Assembly (NCBI GenBank): GCA_016781085.1
Contig: JADDQZ010000046.1
Location: 1-44,348 of the forward strand
Reading direction: 5' to 3'
Source of the DNA: Actinomycetota bacterium
GTDB lineage: Bacteria; Actinomycetota; Thermoleophilia; Solirubrobacterales; Solirubrobacteraceae
DNA: 44,348 nt
Below, in pieces: positions 10,324 to 19,757 of this stretch. The notes beneath the pieces are model-generated. The model worked only from the letters and a program-made list of their open reading frames with translations. It was not told where the DNA came from and made no database searches. The position numbers and the translations under genes are program-made. The stretch's first letter is position 1. Each line of letters begins with the position of its first letter.

Positions 10324-11253
10324 TCAACCCGAAGTCGGCTGCACCTGACCGAGGGCGTTCTGCGCCGCGGGCAGGTTCCCGCCGTCGGCCGCCATATAGC
10401 CCCATGCCATGCACAGCGGCCGCAGTTCGGCCGGGATCTCATGCGCCGGGGGAGGTGGCTGCGCCGGTTGCACCTGGCCCGTCTTAATCTTGCCCGCCCA
10501 GTCACCAAGGCCAGCCTTGTAGCGGCCGTGGTTGTGCTGGCCGTAGTCGGTCATACCCGGTTCCCACTGCAGATCAAGGAAGTCGCAGATACGCCGCGTC
10601 TGGGCTTCAGGATTGTTGGTGACGTCCTCGTAGCGCACGGTCAATCCGGTGTGGTGCTGGCGCGCCCGTTCGAGCGCCTCGCCGTAGCGCAGGATCGTTT
10701 CCACGCTGTCTTTTGACTTCGGCCGCAGGTTCTGACGTGATCGAACGATGGCGGCCGGGTGGCGAAGCAGGAAGATGAACTGGGAGTCCGGCCAGCACTC
10801 CTTGATCCGGTCAGCGATGAAGACGTCGCTCGGAGTCTTGTTGACGAGCTGGCGCTTGCCGCTGTTGCTGAGCTCGCGGTGCAGGATGCGGTCCCACAGG
10901 AGGTACTCGAGCTTCTCGTTGTCGAGCCTGATCTCCTTCATCGCGCGCACGGCCCATTTGTTCTTGAGCCTGACGTCGACTGCTCGCAGGTGCAGCTCCT
11001 GCGGCGCGTGAATCTGCGAGTGGCTGTTGAGCAACACGCGCAGAAGCGTCGATCCCGACCGAAGCGTTGAAAGGATGAAGGCGGGCGACTCGACAAGGCG
11101 GTCGCTGGAGGCCTTGCGCCGGCGGCGACGACGACGCTGGGCGTGCGCCCCTTCGGCCTTGGTCAGCTGGTAGCCCGTCGCCCGCGTCAGAGCGGTGTTG
11201 ACCGAGCCCTTCCAGTCCTCCGGCAGTTTGACAGGCAGATTCACGGCCAGCAA
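10324..11253 (-). CDS. sulfotransferase family protein
   Basis: 5'-PAPS loop-like 'FILSTLRSGSTLLRVLLNSHSQIHAPQEL' and 'FIFLLRHPAAIVRSRQNL'. Confidence 0.85.
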   Translation of the reverse strand: MLAVNLPVKLPEDWKGSVNTALTRATGYQLTKAEGAHAQRRRRRRRKASSDRLVESPAFILSTLRSGSTLLRVLLNSHSQIHAPQELHLRAVDVRLKNKWAVRAMKEIRLDNEKLEYLLWDRILHRELSNSGKRQLVNKTPSDVFIADRIKECWPDSQFIFLLRHPAAIVRSRQNLRPKSKDSVETILRYGEALERARQHHTGLTVRYEDVTNNPEAQTRRICDFLDLQWEPGMTDYGQHNHGRYKAGLGDWAGKIKTGQVQPAQPPPPAHEIPAELRPLCMAWGYMAADGGNLPAAQNALGQVQPTSG

Positions 11254-11322
11254 GGCTACCGCTCACGCGGCTTCGAGGACAGCATGGCGCCCGGTAGACT
11301 CGCCGCCTGAAAGGGTGCCGCC

Positions 11323-13608
11323 GTGGCCGTACAACCAATAAGACGACCGACCATCGAAGTTCTGGCGACGCTCTTCTCCGAGGGCGCTGCCGTCCCGGCA
11401 TCCGTGCGGACCGTGGAGATCGCGCCGAGCGGTGAGGTGGTCGTTCGCGGCAGCGCGGGAGTGCAAGCCCAAGCGCTGTCGATGCCGAAGGCGAAGATCA
11501 TCCTGCGCCACCGCCGGTCCAAGCGAGAGCGTGTATGGCCAGTCGTCGCGCTGGGAACGGACTTCGAGGCGGCGGGTTCGTTCGCGTGCCGAGGGCCGGC
11601 CACCGACTGGCTGGGAGCCTGGGACTTGTACTTGGCGCTTCCCGGCGAGGATCTCCGGCGGCTGGCTGTCGCCGACGCCAAGGAGCTGCCCACGCCGATT
11701 GCGGTTCCCCACGGCGACGGCGGTTGTGTCGTGCGCTCTTTCGCCACTTCCAACGGCTACCTGAGGTTCGCGCTGCTGGACTTGTCCGAGCGTGCGGCGA
11801 TCGACCGCGTCGAGATCACGCGGGACACGCTGACCGTGGTGGCCAGACTGCCGGAATCAAAGGTCGATGCTCACGACGACGCGCGCCTTCTGTGCGTACA
11901 TCGCCAGAGCACGGAAGCCATCGCCGTCTCGGTGGCCGCCTTGCCGGGACAGCCATTCTCGGCGAGCTTTCAGTTGTGCGACCTCGTCCGCGACAGCGAC
12001 GGAACCGACTACTGGGACTTCTATCTCGGAGCCGGCGAGCGGCGGCTGCGTTTGCGCGCGCCGCTCGACGACGTGCCCGACAAGACGAGAGTCGTCGTCT
12101 TTCCCGAGCGTCGCGTGGCTTGCGACGGCCTCGAGCGGCGGTTGCGTCCCTACTACAACCGCAACGAGGATCTCAGCGTCCGCTCGCGGGCGGTGCGCTT
12201 TCCCGGGGCGGCGACCACCCAAGAGGAATCCGACGAGGACGCCGGCCGGGCGCCCGAAGACAAGGAAGCATCCGAATCGATGGACGCCTTTGAGAACAGT
12301 TCTTGGCATGGGCGTGGCCGGCGCTGGTGGACTCCGCTGGTCGCCGAGCCGCGCAGGGCGCTTATCCGTGCGATCGGAAAAGTCCTGCATTCCGGCGCAC
12401 GGCCGGCGCCCCCGGGGCAGGGGCGGACCAAAGTCGTGATCGTCCTCATGAGCTCGTACGGAATGGGCGGCACCATCCGCACGGTGCTCAACCTCGCGGG
12501 CTATCTGGCCGGCGAGTACGACGTCGAAGTGGTCAGCGTCACGCGCCGCCGCGACACGCCCTTCCTGCCGACGCCAAAAGGAGTGACGTTCAGGTTCCTC
12601 TCCGATCGCCGGCCGGGAATCGTGGGGTCGCGCATCAACCGCCTGCTCGATTCCCTCCCGAGTGTGCTCATGCCTGAGGAGGACTTCGGGTTTGCGACGT
12701 CGTCGCTGTGGACGGACTTGGGGTGGCTGCGCACATTGCGCGCGCACCGGTCCGGCGTTCTCATCACCACGCGGCCGGCGTTCAACATGCTCGCCGCTGA
12801 GCTGGCCGCTCCGGATGTGCTCACAGTCGGGCAGGAGCACATGCACTACCACGCACACCGGCCCGGCCTGGCGGTCGAAATACGGCGCTCTTACGGCAAG
12901 CTCGACGCGCTTGCCGTACTGACCGAAGACGACCGACGGGACTACGGCGAGCTGCTGCGCAAATATCCAACGCGCGTCGTGCGCATTCCCAACGCGCTGC
13001 CCGAGCTCGAAGGCGGCCGCTCGACCCTCGAGCAGCCGATCATCGTCGCCGCCGGGCGGATGACGCGCCAGAAGGGCTTTGACCTTTTGATCGAAGCCTT
13101 CGCCGCGGCCGTGGCGGACCATCCGGAGTGGGTTCTGCGGATCTTCGGAGCCGGGCCGGCGCGTCGCCGGCTGGCGCGTCGGATCCTCGAACTGGAGCTC
13201 TACAACAACGTGCTGCTGATGGGGCCGACGCGCAAGCTCGGCGAAGAGCTCTCCAAGGCGTCGATTTTCGCACTCAGCTCTCGCTACGAGGGTTTCGGGA
13301 TGGTCCTACTCGAAGCGATGAGCAAGGGCGTCCCAGTGGTGTCGTTCGACTGCCCGCGTGGGCCAAACGAAATCGTCCACGACGGCCAAGACGGGTACCT
13401 CGTCCCCGCCGAAGACGTTCCGGCCTTCGCCATCGCGTTGAAGAAACTGATGAGCGATGGCGAGCGAAGGCGCCACATGGGTGAAGCCGCGCTGACCACC
13501 GCCGCTTCTTTCGACATCGAAGTAGTCGGCAAACAGTGGTCGGAGTTGCTTCGCGCGCTACCAGTTGGCGGTGGCGCGGCTTTGCCGCAACTCGAGCCGA
13601 TACGGTAG
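11323..13608 (+). CDS. large GT4 glycosyltransferase with ~370 aa N-terminal extension
   Basis: C-terminal half 'SSYGMGGTIRTVLNLAGYLAGEYDVEVVSVTRR' and 'ASIFALSSRYEGFGMVLLEAMSKGVPVVSFDCPRGPNEIV'; N-terminal half unrecognised, beta-rich in appearance. Confidence 0.85.
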   Translation: MAVQPIRRPTIEVLATLFSEGAAVPASVRTVEIAPSGEVVVRGSAGVQAQALSMPKAKIILRHRRSKRERVWPVVALGTDFEAAGSFACRGPATDWLGAWDLYLALPGEDLRRLAVADAKELPTPIAVPHGDGGCVVRSFATSNGYLRFALLDLSERAAIDRVEITRDTLTVVARLPESKVDAHDDARLLCVHRQSTEAIAVSVAALPGQPFSASFQLCDLVRDSDGTDYWDFYLGAGERRLRLRAPLDDVPDKTRVVVFPERRVACDGLERRLRPYYNRNEDLSVRSRAVRFPGAATTQEESDEDAGRAPEDKEASESMDAFENSSWHGRGRRWWTPLVAEPRRALIRAIGKVLHSGARPAPPGQGRTKVVIVLMSSYGMGGTIRTVLNLAGYLAGEYDVEVVSVTRRRDTPFLPTPKGVTFRFLSDRRPGIVGSRINRLLDSLPSVLMPEEDFGFATSSLWTDLGWLRTLRAHRSGVLITTRPAFNMLAAELAAPDVLTVGQEHMHYHAHRPGLAVEIRRSYGKLDALAVLTEDDRRDYGELLRKYPTRVVRIPNALPELEGGRSTLEQPIIVAAGRMTRQKGFDLLIEAFAAAVADHPEWVLRIFGAGPARRRLARRILELELYNNVLLMGPTRKLGEELSKASIFALSSRYEGFGMVLLEAMSKGVPVVSFDCPRGPNEIVHDGQDGYLVPAEDVPAFAIALKKLMSDGERRRHMGEAALTTAASFDIEVVGKQWSELLRALPVGGGAALPQLEPIR

Positions 13609-13649
13609 GTCACAGTGAAGGCCGCGATCACAGCGAGCGAGCGGCGCCG

Positions 13650-16106
13650 TTGAGTGCTGCCTCTTCCGAGCGAGCAACCGCCACCGAGCGCCCTCGCCGC
13701 GTAAGCAGCCGCCGAGCCTCGCATCCGCGGGCGACGACTGCTGCCGGCACTTCGGCCATCCTGCTCGCGACGACTGCTTCCAACGAGCACGATTGCGCGG
13801 CCACGCTCGAGATCGACGGCACGACGATTCTCGGCCGGTTGCTCGAGCAGCTCGAGACGCTCGAAGTTGCGCGCGCATCGATCATCACGCGGCCTCAATG
13901 GGTCGCAGCGCTCGAACGCGCCGCCGCTGCGAGCGGCATCGAAGCGAAGGTGGTAGGCAGCGAAAGCGTCGCGAGTGACCTCCGCGCGGTTGCCGACCTT
14001 GCCACCGCCGCTCCTCGATCACTGCTGATTGCCCGCGGCGATGCGCTGACTCAGCGCGAAGCGCTTGCGGGCCTGTTCGCGGATCCGCGCATCGTCACCG
14101 GAATCCTCGTCAGCGGCTCCAAGTCGCGGGGCGCGTGGTCGTTTCGAACGCGATCGGCGCGCGGTCGTGTCATCGGAGCTGCCTCGCCGTATCACCGCGA
14201 AGACGGCAGCGGGCCGTACTTTCTCGGCCTGCTGAAAGTCGACGCGCGGGACCGTTCAGCACTTGTTTCCGTCGCCCAGCGCTTGGCTGACATGGTGCAA
14301 GCGCCTCCGCCCCTGTGGAAAGAGGAGTTCAAGCGCAAGTCGACCGAATGGCGGATGCGCCTGTGGAGCGCGGCCCGCGAGGATCCGACGGCACCGAGAC
14401 CAGGGCCGGAAGTGTGGCCTTCGCTGCCATTGGACGAGCAGGCGACGGAGCTGCTCGGCCGCCGGGTCGAGGTTTCGCGCAACGACGTGGTTTCTCTGCT
14501 GCTCGTCGGGCTCGTGCGGTCGGACGTCCAGATCGCTGCGCGCCACCTCCGTGGCTTCTACTACGGCCGCCCGTTGTCTCGTCAAGCCGTCGACGAAGCG
14601 TCACAGGCGCTGGGGGAGCTCGACGAGGACGAAGTAGCGCTCGACGCCGCGGTCAAGGGCTCAGACGGGTTCTTCACCACCTTCTTCGTCAGCACTTATT
14701 CGCGTTACATCGCCCGGTTCGCGGCCCGGCGCGGCTGGACGCCGAACGCCATCTCGGTCGTGTCGATGCTCGTGGGAATCGCGGCGGCGGGAGGTTTCGC
14801 CACCGGTTCGCGCACCGGCCTGGTGGTGGGCGCGGTGCTCGCTTACTTCGCGTTCATGCTCGACTGCGTCGACGGTCAGCTCGCCCGCTACACGCGGCAG
14901 TTCTCGAAGCTGGGGGCGTGGCTGGATTCCGTACTCGACCGCGCGAAGGAGTACGTCATCTTCGCGGGCCTGGCGCTGGGCGCCACGCGTGGCTTCGACG
15001 ACAACGTGTGGCTGTTGGCGGCTTCCGCTATGGCGCTGCAAACCGCCCGTCACGCACTTGACTTCTCTTACAGCGCGGGCCAACGCGCCGTACTCGCTTC
15101 GACCAAGCCACTGCCGCTGGAGCAGCCCGGCGGTTCACGCGGCGCGCCGGCGTCGGCCTCCGAAGACGGAGAGCTTGCGGGCGTGGTCGAGACGGAGCCG
15201 GCGGCAGTGCCACGGTCGCGGCGGCGGGCGGCCCGTGCAGTCGCCCGCCGCCTGCTGCGTACGCTTGGCCGCCTCGACCGCTGGCGTCTGACTTACTGGG
15301 TGAAGCGCATCATCGTGCTGCCGATCGGCGAGCGCTTCGGCTTGATTGCCGTCACGGCGGCCTTCTTCAGCCCCCGCGTCACGTTCCTCGCGTTGCTGTC
15401 GTGGGGAGCGGTGGCGGCGGCGTACGCCCTGCTCGGCCGCATGGTGCGGTCCGTGGTGCGATCGCATGACAAGGGCCGCGACGTGTCTGGTGCCTTCAAC
15501 GCGCTGCAGACCTACCGCGACGACGGTCCGCTGGCGCGGGCGATCGGCGCTGTGGCGGCGAAGGCCGTCCCGCTCAACGAGGTCGCGCTGGCTTTGATCG
15601 GCGCCGGCGTGCTCGCGGCCGCAGCGGCTACGCTCAAGCAGCCGGTTCCCGACTTGCTCTTGGCGGTGGTCGCGGCAGTCGTGCTCATAGGTGCCGGGTC
15701 GGCGCGCTCGCACTTCGGCCGCTTCGCCTGGGTCGTGCCGCCGTTGCTGCGTGCGCTCGAGTACGGGTTTTTGATCCGGCTGACGGTGCTGGCCGAGCCG
15801 GATGCCTTGCCGCTGTGCTTTGCGCTGCTGGCGGCACTGGCCTTCCACCACTACGACACCGTGTATCGGATCAGGCAGCAGGGAGTGGCGCCGCCGCATT
15901 GGATCGGCTTGATCGGCGGCGGCTGGGACGCCCGGATGCTGATCGCCGTCGTCCTCGCCGCGGTCGGCCTGCTCGGCCCGGGAATGCTCGTGGCCGGGGC
16001 GGTACTCGGCACCATCTACGTAACTGAAAGCATTTCGGGGTGGCGCCGGCACGTTCGGGCCGCGCGCCCCGCCGTAGTAGACGAAGAGGAGGGCGCAGAC
16101 GAATGA
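13650..16106 (+). CDS. multidomain CDP-alcohol phosphotransferase: N-terminal nucleotidyltransferase-like domain, central CDP-OH-P transferase, C-terminal membrane domain (DUF5941-like)
   Basis: 'DCVDGQLARYTRQFSKLGAWLDSVLDR' matches D-x2-DG-x2-AR-x8-G-x3-D-x3-D; N-terminal NTase-like fold pattern; start codon uncertain (TTG 13650 proposed; the ORF track opens at 13536 inside the previous gene). Confidence 0.75.
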   Translation: MSAASSERATATERPRRVSSRRASHPRATTAAGTSAILLATTASNEHDCAATLEIDGTTILGRLLEQLETLEVARASIITRPQWVAALERAAAASGIEAKVVGSESVASDLRAVADLATAAPRSLLIARGDALTQREALAGLFADPRIVTGILVSGSKSRGAWSFRTRSARGRVIGAASPYHREDGSGPYFLGLLKVDARDRSALVSVAQRLADMVQAPPPLWKEEFKRKSTEWRMRLWSAAREDPTAPRPGPEVWPSLPLDEQATELLGRRVEVSRNDVVSLLLVGLVRSDVQIAARHLRGFYYGRPLSRQAVDEASQALGELDEDEVALDAAVKGSDGFFTTFFVSTYSRYIARFAARRGWTPNAISVVSMLVGIAAAGGFATGSRTGLVVGAVLAYFAFMLDCVDGQLARYTRQFSKLGAWLDSVLDRAKEYVIFAGLALGATRGFDDNVWLLAASAMALQTARHALDFSYSAGQRAVLASTKPLPLEQPGGSRGAPASASEDGELAGVVETEPAAVPRSRRRAARAVARRLLRTLGRLDRWRLTYWVKRIIVLPIGERFGLIAVTAAFFSPRVTFLALLSWGAVAAAYALLGRMVRSVVRSHDKGRDVSGAFNALQTYRDDGPLARAIGAVAAKAVPLNEVALALIGAGVLAAAAATLKQPVPDLLLAVVAAVVLIGAGSARSHFGRFAWVVPPLLRALEYGFLIRLTVLAEPDALPLCFALLAALAFHHYDTVYRIRQQGVAPPHWIGLIGGGWDARMLIAVVLAAVGLLGPGMLVAGAVLGTIYVTESISGWRRHVRAARPAVVDEEEGADE

Positions 16107-16834
16107 TCGGCATGGTTCTCGCGGCCGGTCAGGGTCAACGGCTACGTCCGCTGACGATCGGACTGCCGAAGACGTTGTTGCCCGTCGCCGACGAGACGAC
16201 GATCCTCGACAACGCGCTGGCGAACCTACGCTCCGTCGACATCGACGAAGTGGTGATCGTCACCGGCTTTGCCGCCGAGCGCATCCAAGAGCAGGCCCCC
16301 GCCCTTGAGCAGCGCTTCGGCGTGCGGCTCGAGCTGGTCTACAACGACCGCGCCGAGGAGTGGAACAACGCCTACTCGCTCTGGCTGGCGCGGCAGTTCT
16401 TCGGCGAAGGCGTTCTCCTCGTCAACGGCGACACGGTGCATCCCGTGAGCGTGGAAGAGCGCCTGCTGGCGGCCCGCGGGCCGGACATCGTCTTGGCACT
16501 CGACGACGCCAAGTCGCTCGGTCAAGAGGAGATGAAGGTGGTGCTCGCCGAAGACGGCGGCATGCAGCGCATCAACAAGCAAGCCGATCCGCAAGCTTCA
16601 GACGGTGAGTACATCGGTCTCACGTTGATCGAGCCGCAGGCGGCGGCACCGCTGGCCGACGCCCTGGAGGCGACATGGCGGCGGGATCCCGGGCTGTACT
16701 ACGAGGACGGGTACCAGGAGTTCGTCGACCGCGGCGGATTCATCGGCGTGGCGCCGATCGGCTCGGTCGAGTGGGTCGAAGTCGACAACCACGACGACTT
16801 GGCCCGGGCCAAGGAGATCGCGTGCCAGTACTAG
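16103..16834 (+). CDS. sugar/polyol-phosphate nucleotidyltransferase (LicC/IPCT-like)
   Basis: 'MIGMVLAAGQGQRLRPLTIGLPKTLLPVADETTILDNAL' signature and 'EWNNAYSLWLA'; ATGA overlap with the preceding gene. Confidence 0.85.
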   Translation: MIGMVLAAGQGQRLRPLTIGLPKTLLPVADETTILDNALANLRSVDIDEVVIVTGFAAERIQEQAPALEQRFGVRLELVYNDRAEEWNNAYSLWLARQFFGEGVLLVNGDTVHPVSVEERLLAARGPDIVLALDDAKSLGQEEMKVVLAEDGGMQRINKQADPQASDGEYIGLTLIEPQAAAPLADALEATWRRDPGLYYEDGYQEFVDRGGFIGVAPIGSVEWVEVDNHDDLARAKEIACQY

Positions 16835-17946
16835 CCCGCATGGCGGCCCTGCCGCTGAGCGTCGACGTGCGCGGCGGCGCGGTCAGTGGACTCGGCGCGC
16901 TTCTGTGCGACCAGCGGATCTCGGCCAACGGGCATGTCGCGGTGGCGGTCGGTCGTGGTCAAGGCGAGGAAATCGCTCGCGTGCTCGAGCTCGAACTCCC
17001 GGAAGCAGATGTGTTCCTCGTGCGCGACGGCACCGTCGACGCGGGACAGGAGCTTGCGGCCTCGCTGCGCCGTGGCTCTTATGACGCCGTCGCGGGCATC
17101 GGCGGCGGCCGCACGCTCGACGTCGCCAAGTATGCCGCCAGCCACACCGGCCTCCCGATGGTCAGCGTGGCTACAAGCCTTGCCCACGACGGGCTCGCCT
17201 CGCCGGTCGCTTCGCTCGAGCACGGCAACCACAAAGGCTCTTTCGGCGTCCACACGCCGATCAGCGTGGTCGTCGACCTCGACTACGTCCGCCGCTCGCC
17301 CCTCGACCAGCTGCGCTCGGGCATCGGAGACGCCATCTCGAACCTCAGCGCGCTGGCCGATTGGGAGCTCGCCAGTCGCCAGCGGGGTGAGCCCTGGGAC
17401 GGCGTCGCCGCCGCGCTGGCGCGCTCGGCAGCGGAATCGCTGCTCTGGCAGAGCGACCCCCTTGACGACGAGCGGTTGCTCACCACGCTGGCCAACGGCC
17501 TGATCCAGAGCGGTCTGGCAATGGCGATCGCCGGCAGCAGCCGCCCTTGTAGCGGTGCATGCCACGAGATTGCTCACGCCGTCGACGCGCTGTACCCGCA
17601 CACGAGCAGCCATGGCGCCCAAGTCGCGGTCGGGATGATGTTCGCGTCGTTTCTGCGTGATGACCCGGCTCTGACAGCAATCGACGCCTGCCTGACGCGT
17701 TACGGTGTGCCGCGCCTGCCGGCCGACCTCGGGCTCAGCGACGAGCAATTCGTGGCGGCCGTGGTTCGCGCTCCTTCCACCCGGCCGGATCGCTACACGA
17801 TCCTCGAGCACTTGGCGCTCGACGAGAACGAGATCCGCGAGCGCGTCGAAGCGTTTCTGAGCACGTTCGCCGCGGCGCCGAATGGGACCAGCAGCGCGCC
17901 GCTTCCGCTGGCGCCCTCGGGCCCCGGGCTATCCTCAAAAATATGA
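16822..17946 (+). CDS. sn-glycerol-1-phosphate dehydrogenase-like (EgsA/AraM family, iron-containing-ADH superfamily)
   Basis: 'GIGGGRTLDVAKYAASHTGLPMVSVATSLAHDGLASPVASL' and 'GACHEIAHAVDALYPHTSSHGAQVAVGM'; GTG 16822 has AAGGAG 5 nt upstream and overlaps the NTase 3' end. Confidence 0.85.
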   Translation: MPVLARMAALPLSVDVRGGAVSGLGALLCDQRISANGHVAVAVGRGQGEEIARVLELELPEADVFLVRDGTVDAGQELAASLRRGSYDAVAGIGGGRTLDVAKYAASHTGLPMVSVATSLAHDGLASPVASLEHGNHKGSFGVHTPISVVVDLDYVRRSPLDQLRSGIGDAISNLSALADWELASRQRGEPWDGVAAALARSAAESLLWQSDPLDDERLLTTLANGLIQSGLAMAIAGSSRPCSGACHEIAHAVDALYPHTSSHGAQVAVGMMFASFLRDDPALTAIDACLTRYGVPRLPADLGLSDEQFVAAVVRAPSTRPDRYTILEHLALDENEIRERVEAFLSTFAAAPNGTSSAPLPLAPSGPGLSSKI

Positions 17947-18013
17947 GTTGCCGGTTTGATGCGGCGGCGGTGACGCAGCCGCCGGCCGGACTGTTCTGCG
18001 TGTGCGCGAGGCC

Positions 18014-18880
18014 ATGAGCACGACTGCTGCACCCCCCACACGCGAAGTCGAATCCGACGAACGGCACGTCTACGAGCCACACCGGGTCGGCCTGCCGCCG
18101 ATCGGCCCGTACCTGCGCGCGCTCTGGCAACGCCGCCAGTTCGCGCTGCAGATGTCAAGGACGACGCTGCGCGCGCAGCATTTCAAGTCCGCGCTCGGTC
18201 AGCTGTGGCTGGTCTTGAACCCGCTGCTTTTGACTTTCGTCTACTTCATCCTGGTCAGCATCCTGCGGGAAGGCACGCGCGGCGCCGAGTTCTTCGCACA
18301 CCTGATGGCCGGCCTATTCGCTTTCCAATTCGTGTCCATGTCCGTGCAGCAAGGCGCGAAGTCGGTGACCAAGAGCGGCCGGCTGATCCTCAACACCGCC
18401 TTCCCGCGAGTCCTGTTGCCGATGGCTGCGGTGATGACGTCCTTTATGAAGTTTCTTCCCACGCTACTCGTCTATGCCGTCGTGCATGTCATCGCCGGGT
18501 TGCCGATCGGGTTGCACCTGTTGTGGGTCGTTCCGATGATCGCTCTACTCGTGATCTTTGCCACCGGCGTGGCGATGCTCTTTTCCGCGGCGCAGGTCTA
18601 TTTCCGCGACGTGGCGAGCTTCCTGCCGTATGTCATGCGCATCTGGCTTTACGGCTCGCCGATCCTCTATTACCTGCACGAGGTGCCGGAGCGCTTCCGC
18701 CCGATCATCGACGCCAACCCGCTCACGCCCGTGCTGGCAGCGTGGAGTCAGGTGCTCAACGAGGGTCGCGTGCCCGACACGATGTTGCTGGTCTGGGCCT
18801 CGGCGTGGGCTATCGCTGCCTTTGTCATCGGTGGTCTGTTCTTCATCTCGAGGGAGCGTGAATTTGCCGTTCGGCTCTAA
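18014..18880 (+). CDS. ABC-2-type polysaccharide/teichoic-acid export permease (TagG/Wzm-like)
   Basis: 'QHFKSALGQLWLVLNPLLLTFVYFILVS' and 'MRIWLYGSPILYYLHEVPERFRPIIDANPLTPVLAAW'. Confidence 0.9.
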   Translation: MSTTAAPPTREVESDERHVYEPHRVGLPPIGPYLRALWQRRQFALQMSRTTLRAQHFKSALGQLWLVLNPLLLTFVYFILVSILREGTRGAEFFAHLMAGLFAFQFVSMSVQQGAKSVTKSGRLILNTAFPRVLLPMAAVMTSFMKFLPTLLVYAVVHVIAGLPIGLHLLWVVPMIALLVIFATGVAMLFSAAQVYFRDVASFLPYVMRIWLYGSPILYYLHEVPERFRPIIDANPLTPVLAAWSQVLNEGRVPDTMLLVWASAWAIAAFVIGGLFFISREREFAVRL

Positions 18881-18899
18881 CAGCACGGACACGTTTCCG

Positions 18900-19757
18900 A
18901 TGGCTGACACTGCGGACGCGAGCGCTTCCGGGACCGAAGCGAGGGCGGCGATGATCGAGTCGCCCGCCAGCGCGATGACGCCCTCCAGCACTCCGCTGGC
19001 CATCAAGGTCGACCATGTCTCGGTCACCTACCGGACGACGCTCGAGCGCAGGCCAACACTCCGTGGCACGATCAGGCGGATGGGGCGCCGAGAGCGCTCG
19101 GTGCGTGAAATCAAGGCCATCCGCGACGTGTCGTTCGAAGTCAGTCGGGGCAAGGTCCTTGGCGTCGTGGGCTCCAACGGGGCCGGCAAGTCGACGTTGA
19201 TGCGGACGGTCGCCGGAATCCTTCCTCCGACAGAGGGGCGCGTCGAGGTTCGCGGGCGTGTTTCCACGCTGCTCGCGCTGGGTGTGGGCTTCAACCGCGA
19301 GCTCACTGGACGCGAGAACGTCGTCTTGGGCGGATTGGCGGCGGGCTTGAGTCGCGAGAAGTGCTACGAGAAGTACGACGAGATCGCCGAATTCGCCGAA
19401 CTGGGCGAGGACATGGACCGGCCCATGCGGACCTATTCATCGGGAATGTACGGGCGCCTGGCGTTCTCCGTGGCGGTCAACATGGATCCCGACATCCTCA
19501 TCATCGACGAGGCGATGTCGGTCGGTGACGCGCGCTTCCGCCGCAAATCCTCGGAGAAGATGCGAGAGCTGTGCGGCCAGGCGCGGACCATCCTGTTGGT
19601 CTCCCACTCGCTCGGCAGCATCCGCGCGCTGTGCGACGAGGCAATCTGGATGCACCAGGGTGAGCTGAAGATGTGGGACGAGCCCGACGCGGTGATCGCC
19701 GGCTACACGAAGTTCATGGACGTCCGCGAAGACGCCGTCACGCTCGAAGACATCTAG
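18900..19757 (+). CDS. ABC export ATPase (TagH/Wzt-like)
   Basis: Walker A GSNGAGKST, 'RTYSSGMYGRLAFSVAVNMDPDILIIDEAMSVGDARF'; start uncertain among in-frame candidates. Confidence 0.9.
   Translation: MADTADASASGTEARAAMIESPASAMTPSSTPLAIKVDHVSVTYRTTLERRPTLRGTIRRMGRRERSVREIKAIRDVSFEVSRGKVLGVVGSNGAGKSTLMRTVAGILPPTEGRVEVRGRVSTLLALGVGFNRELTGRENVVLGGLAAGLSREKCYEKYDEIAEFAELGEDMDRPMRTYSSGMYGRLAFSVAVNMDPDILIIDEAMSVGDARFRRKSSEKMRELCGQARTILLVSHSLGSIRALCDEAIWMHQGELKMWDEPDAVIAGYTKFMDVREDAVTLEDI

Noticed and set aside
11857-13122. 421 aa minus-strand ORF
   Set aside because: Antisense to the large GT4 gene; no domain signature
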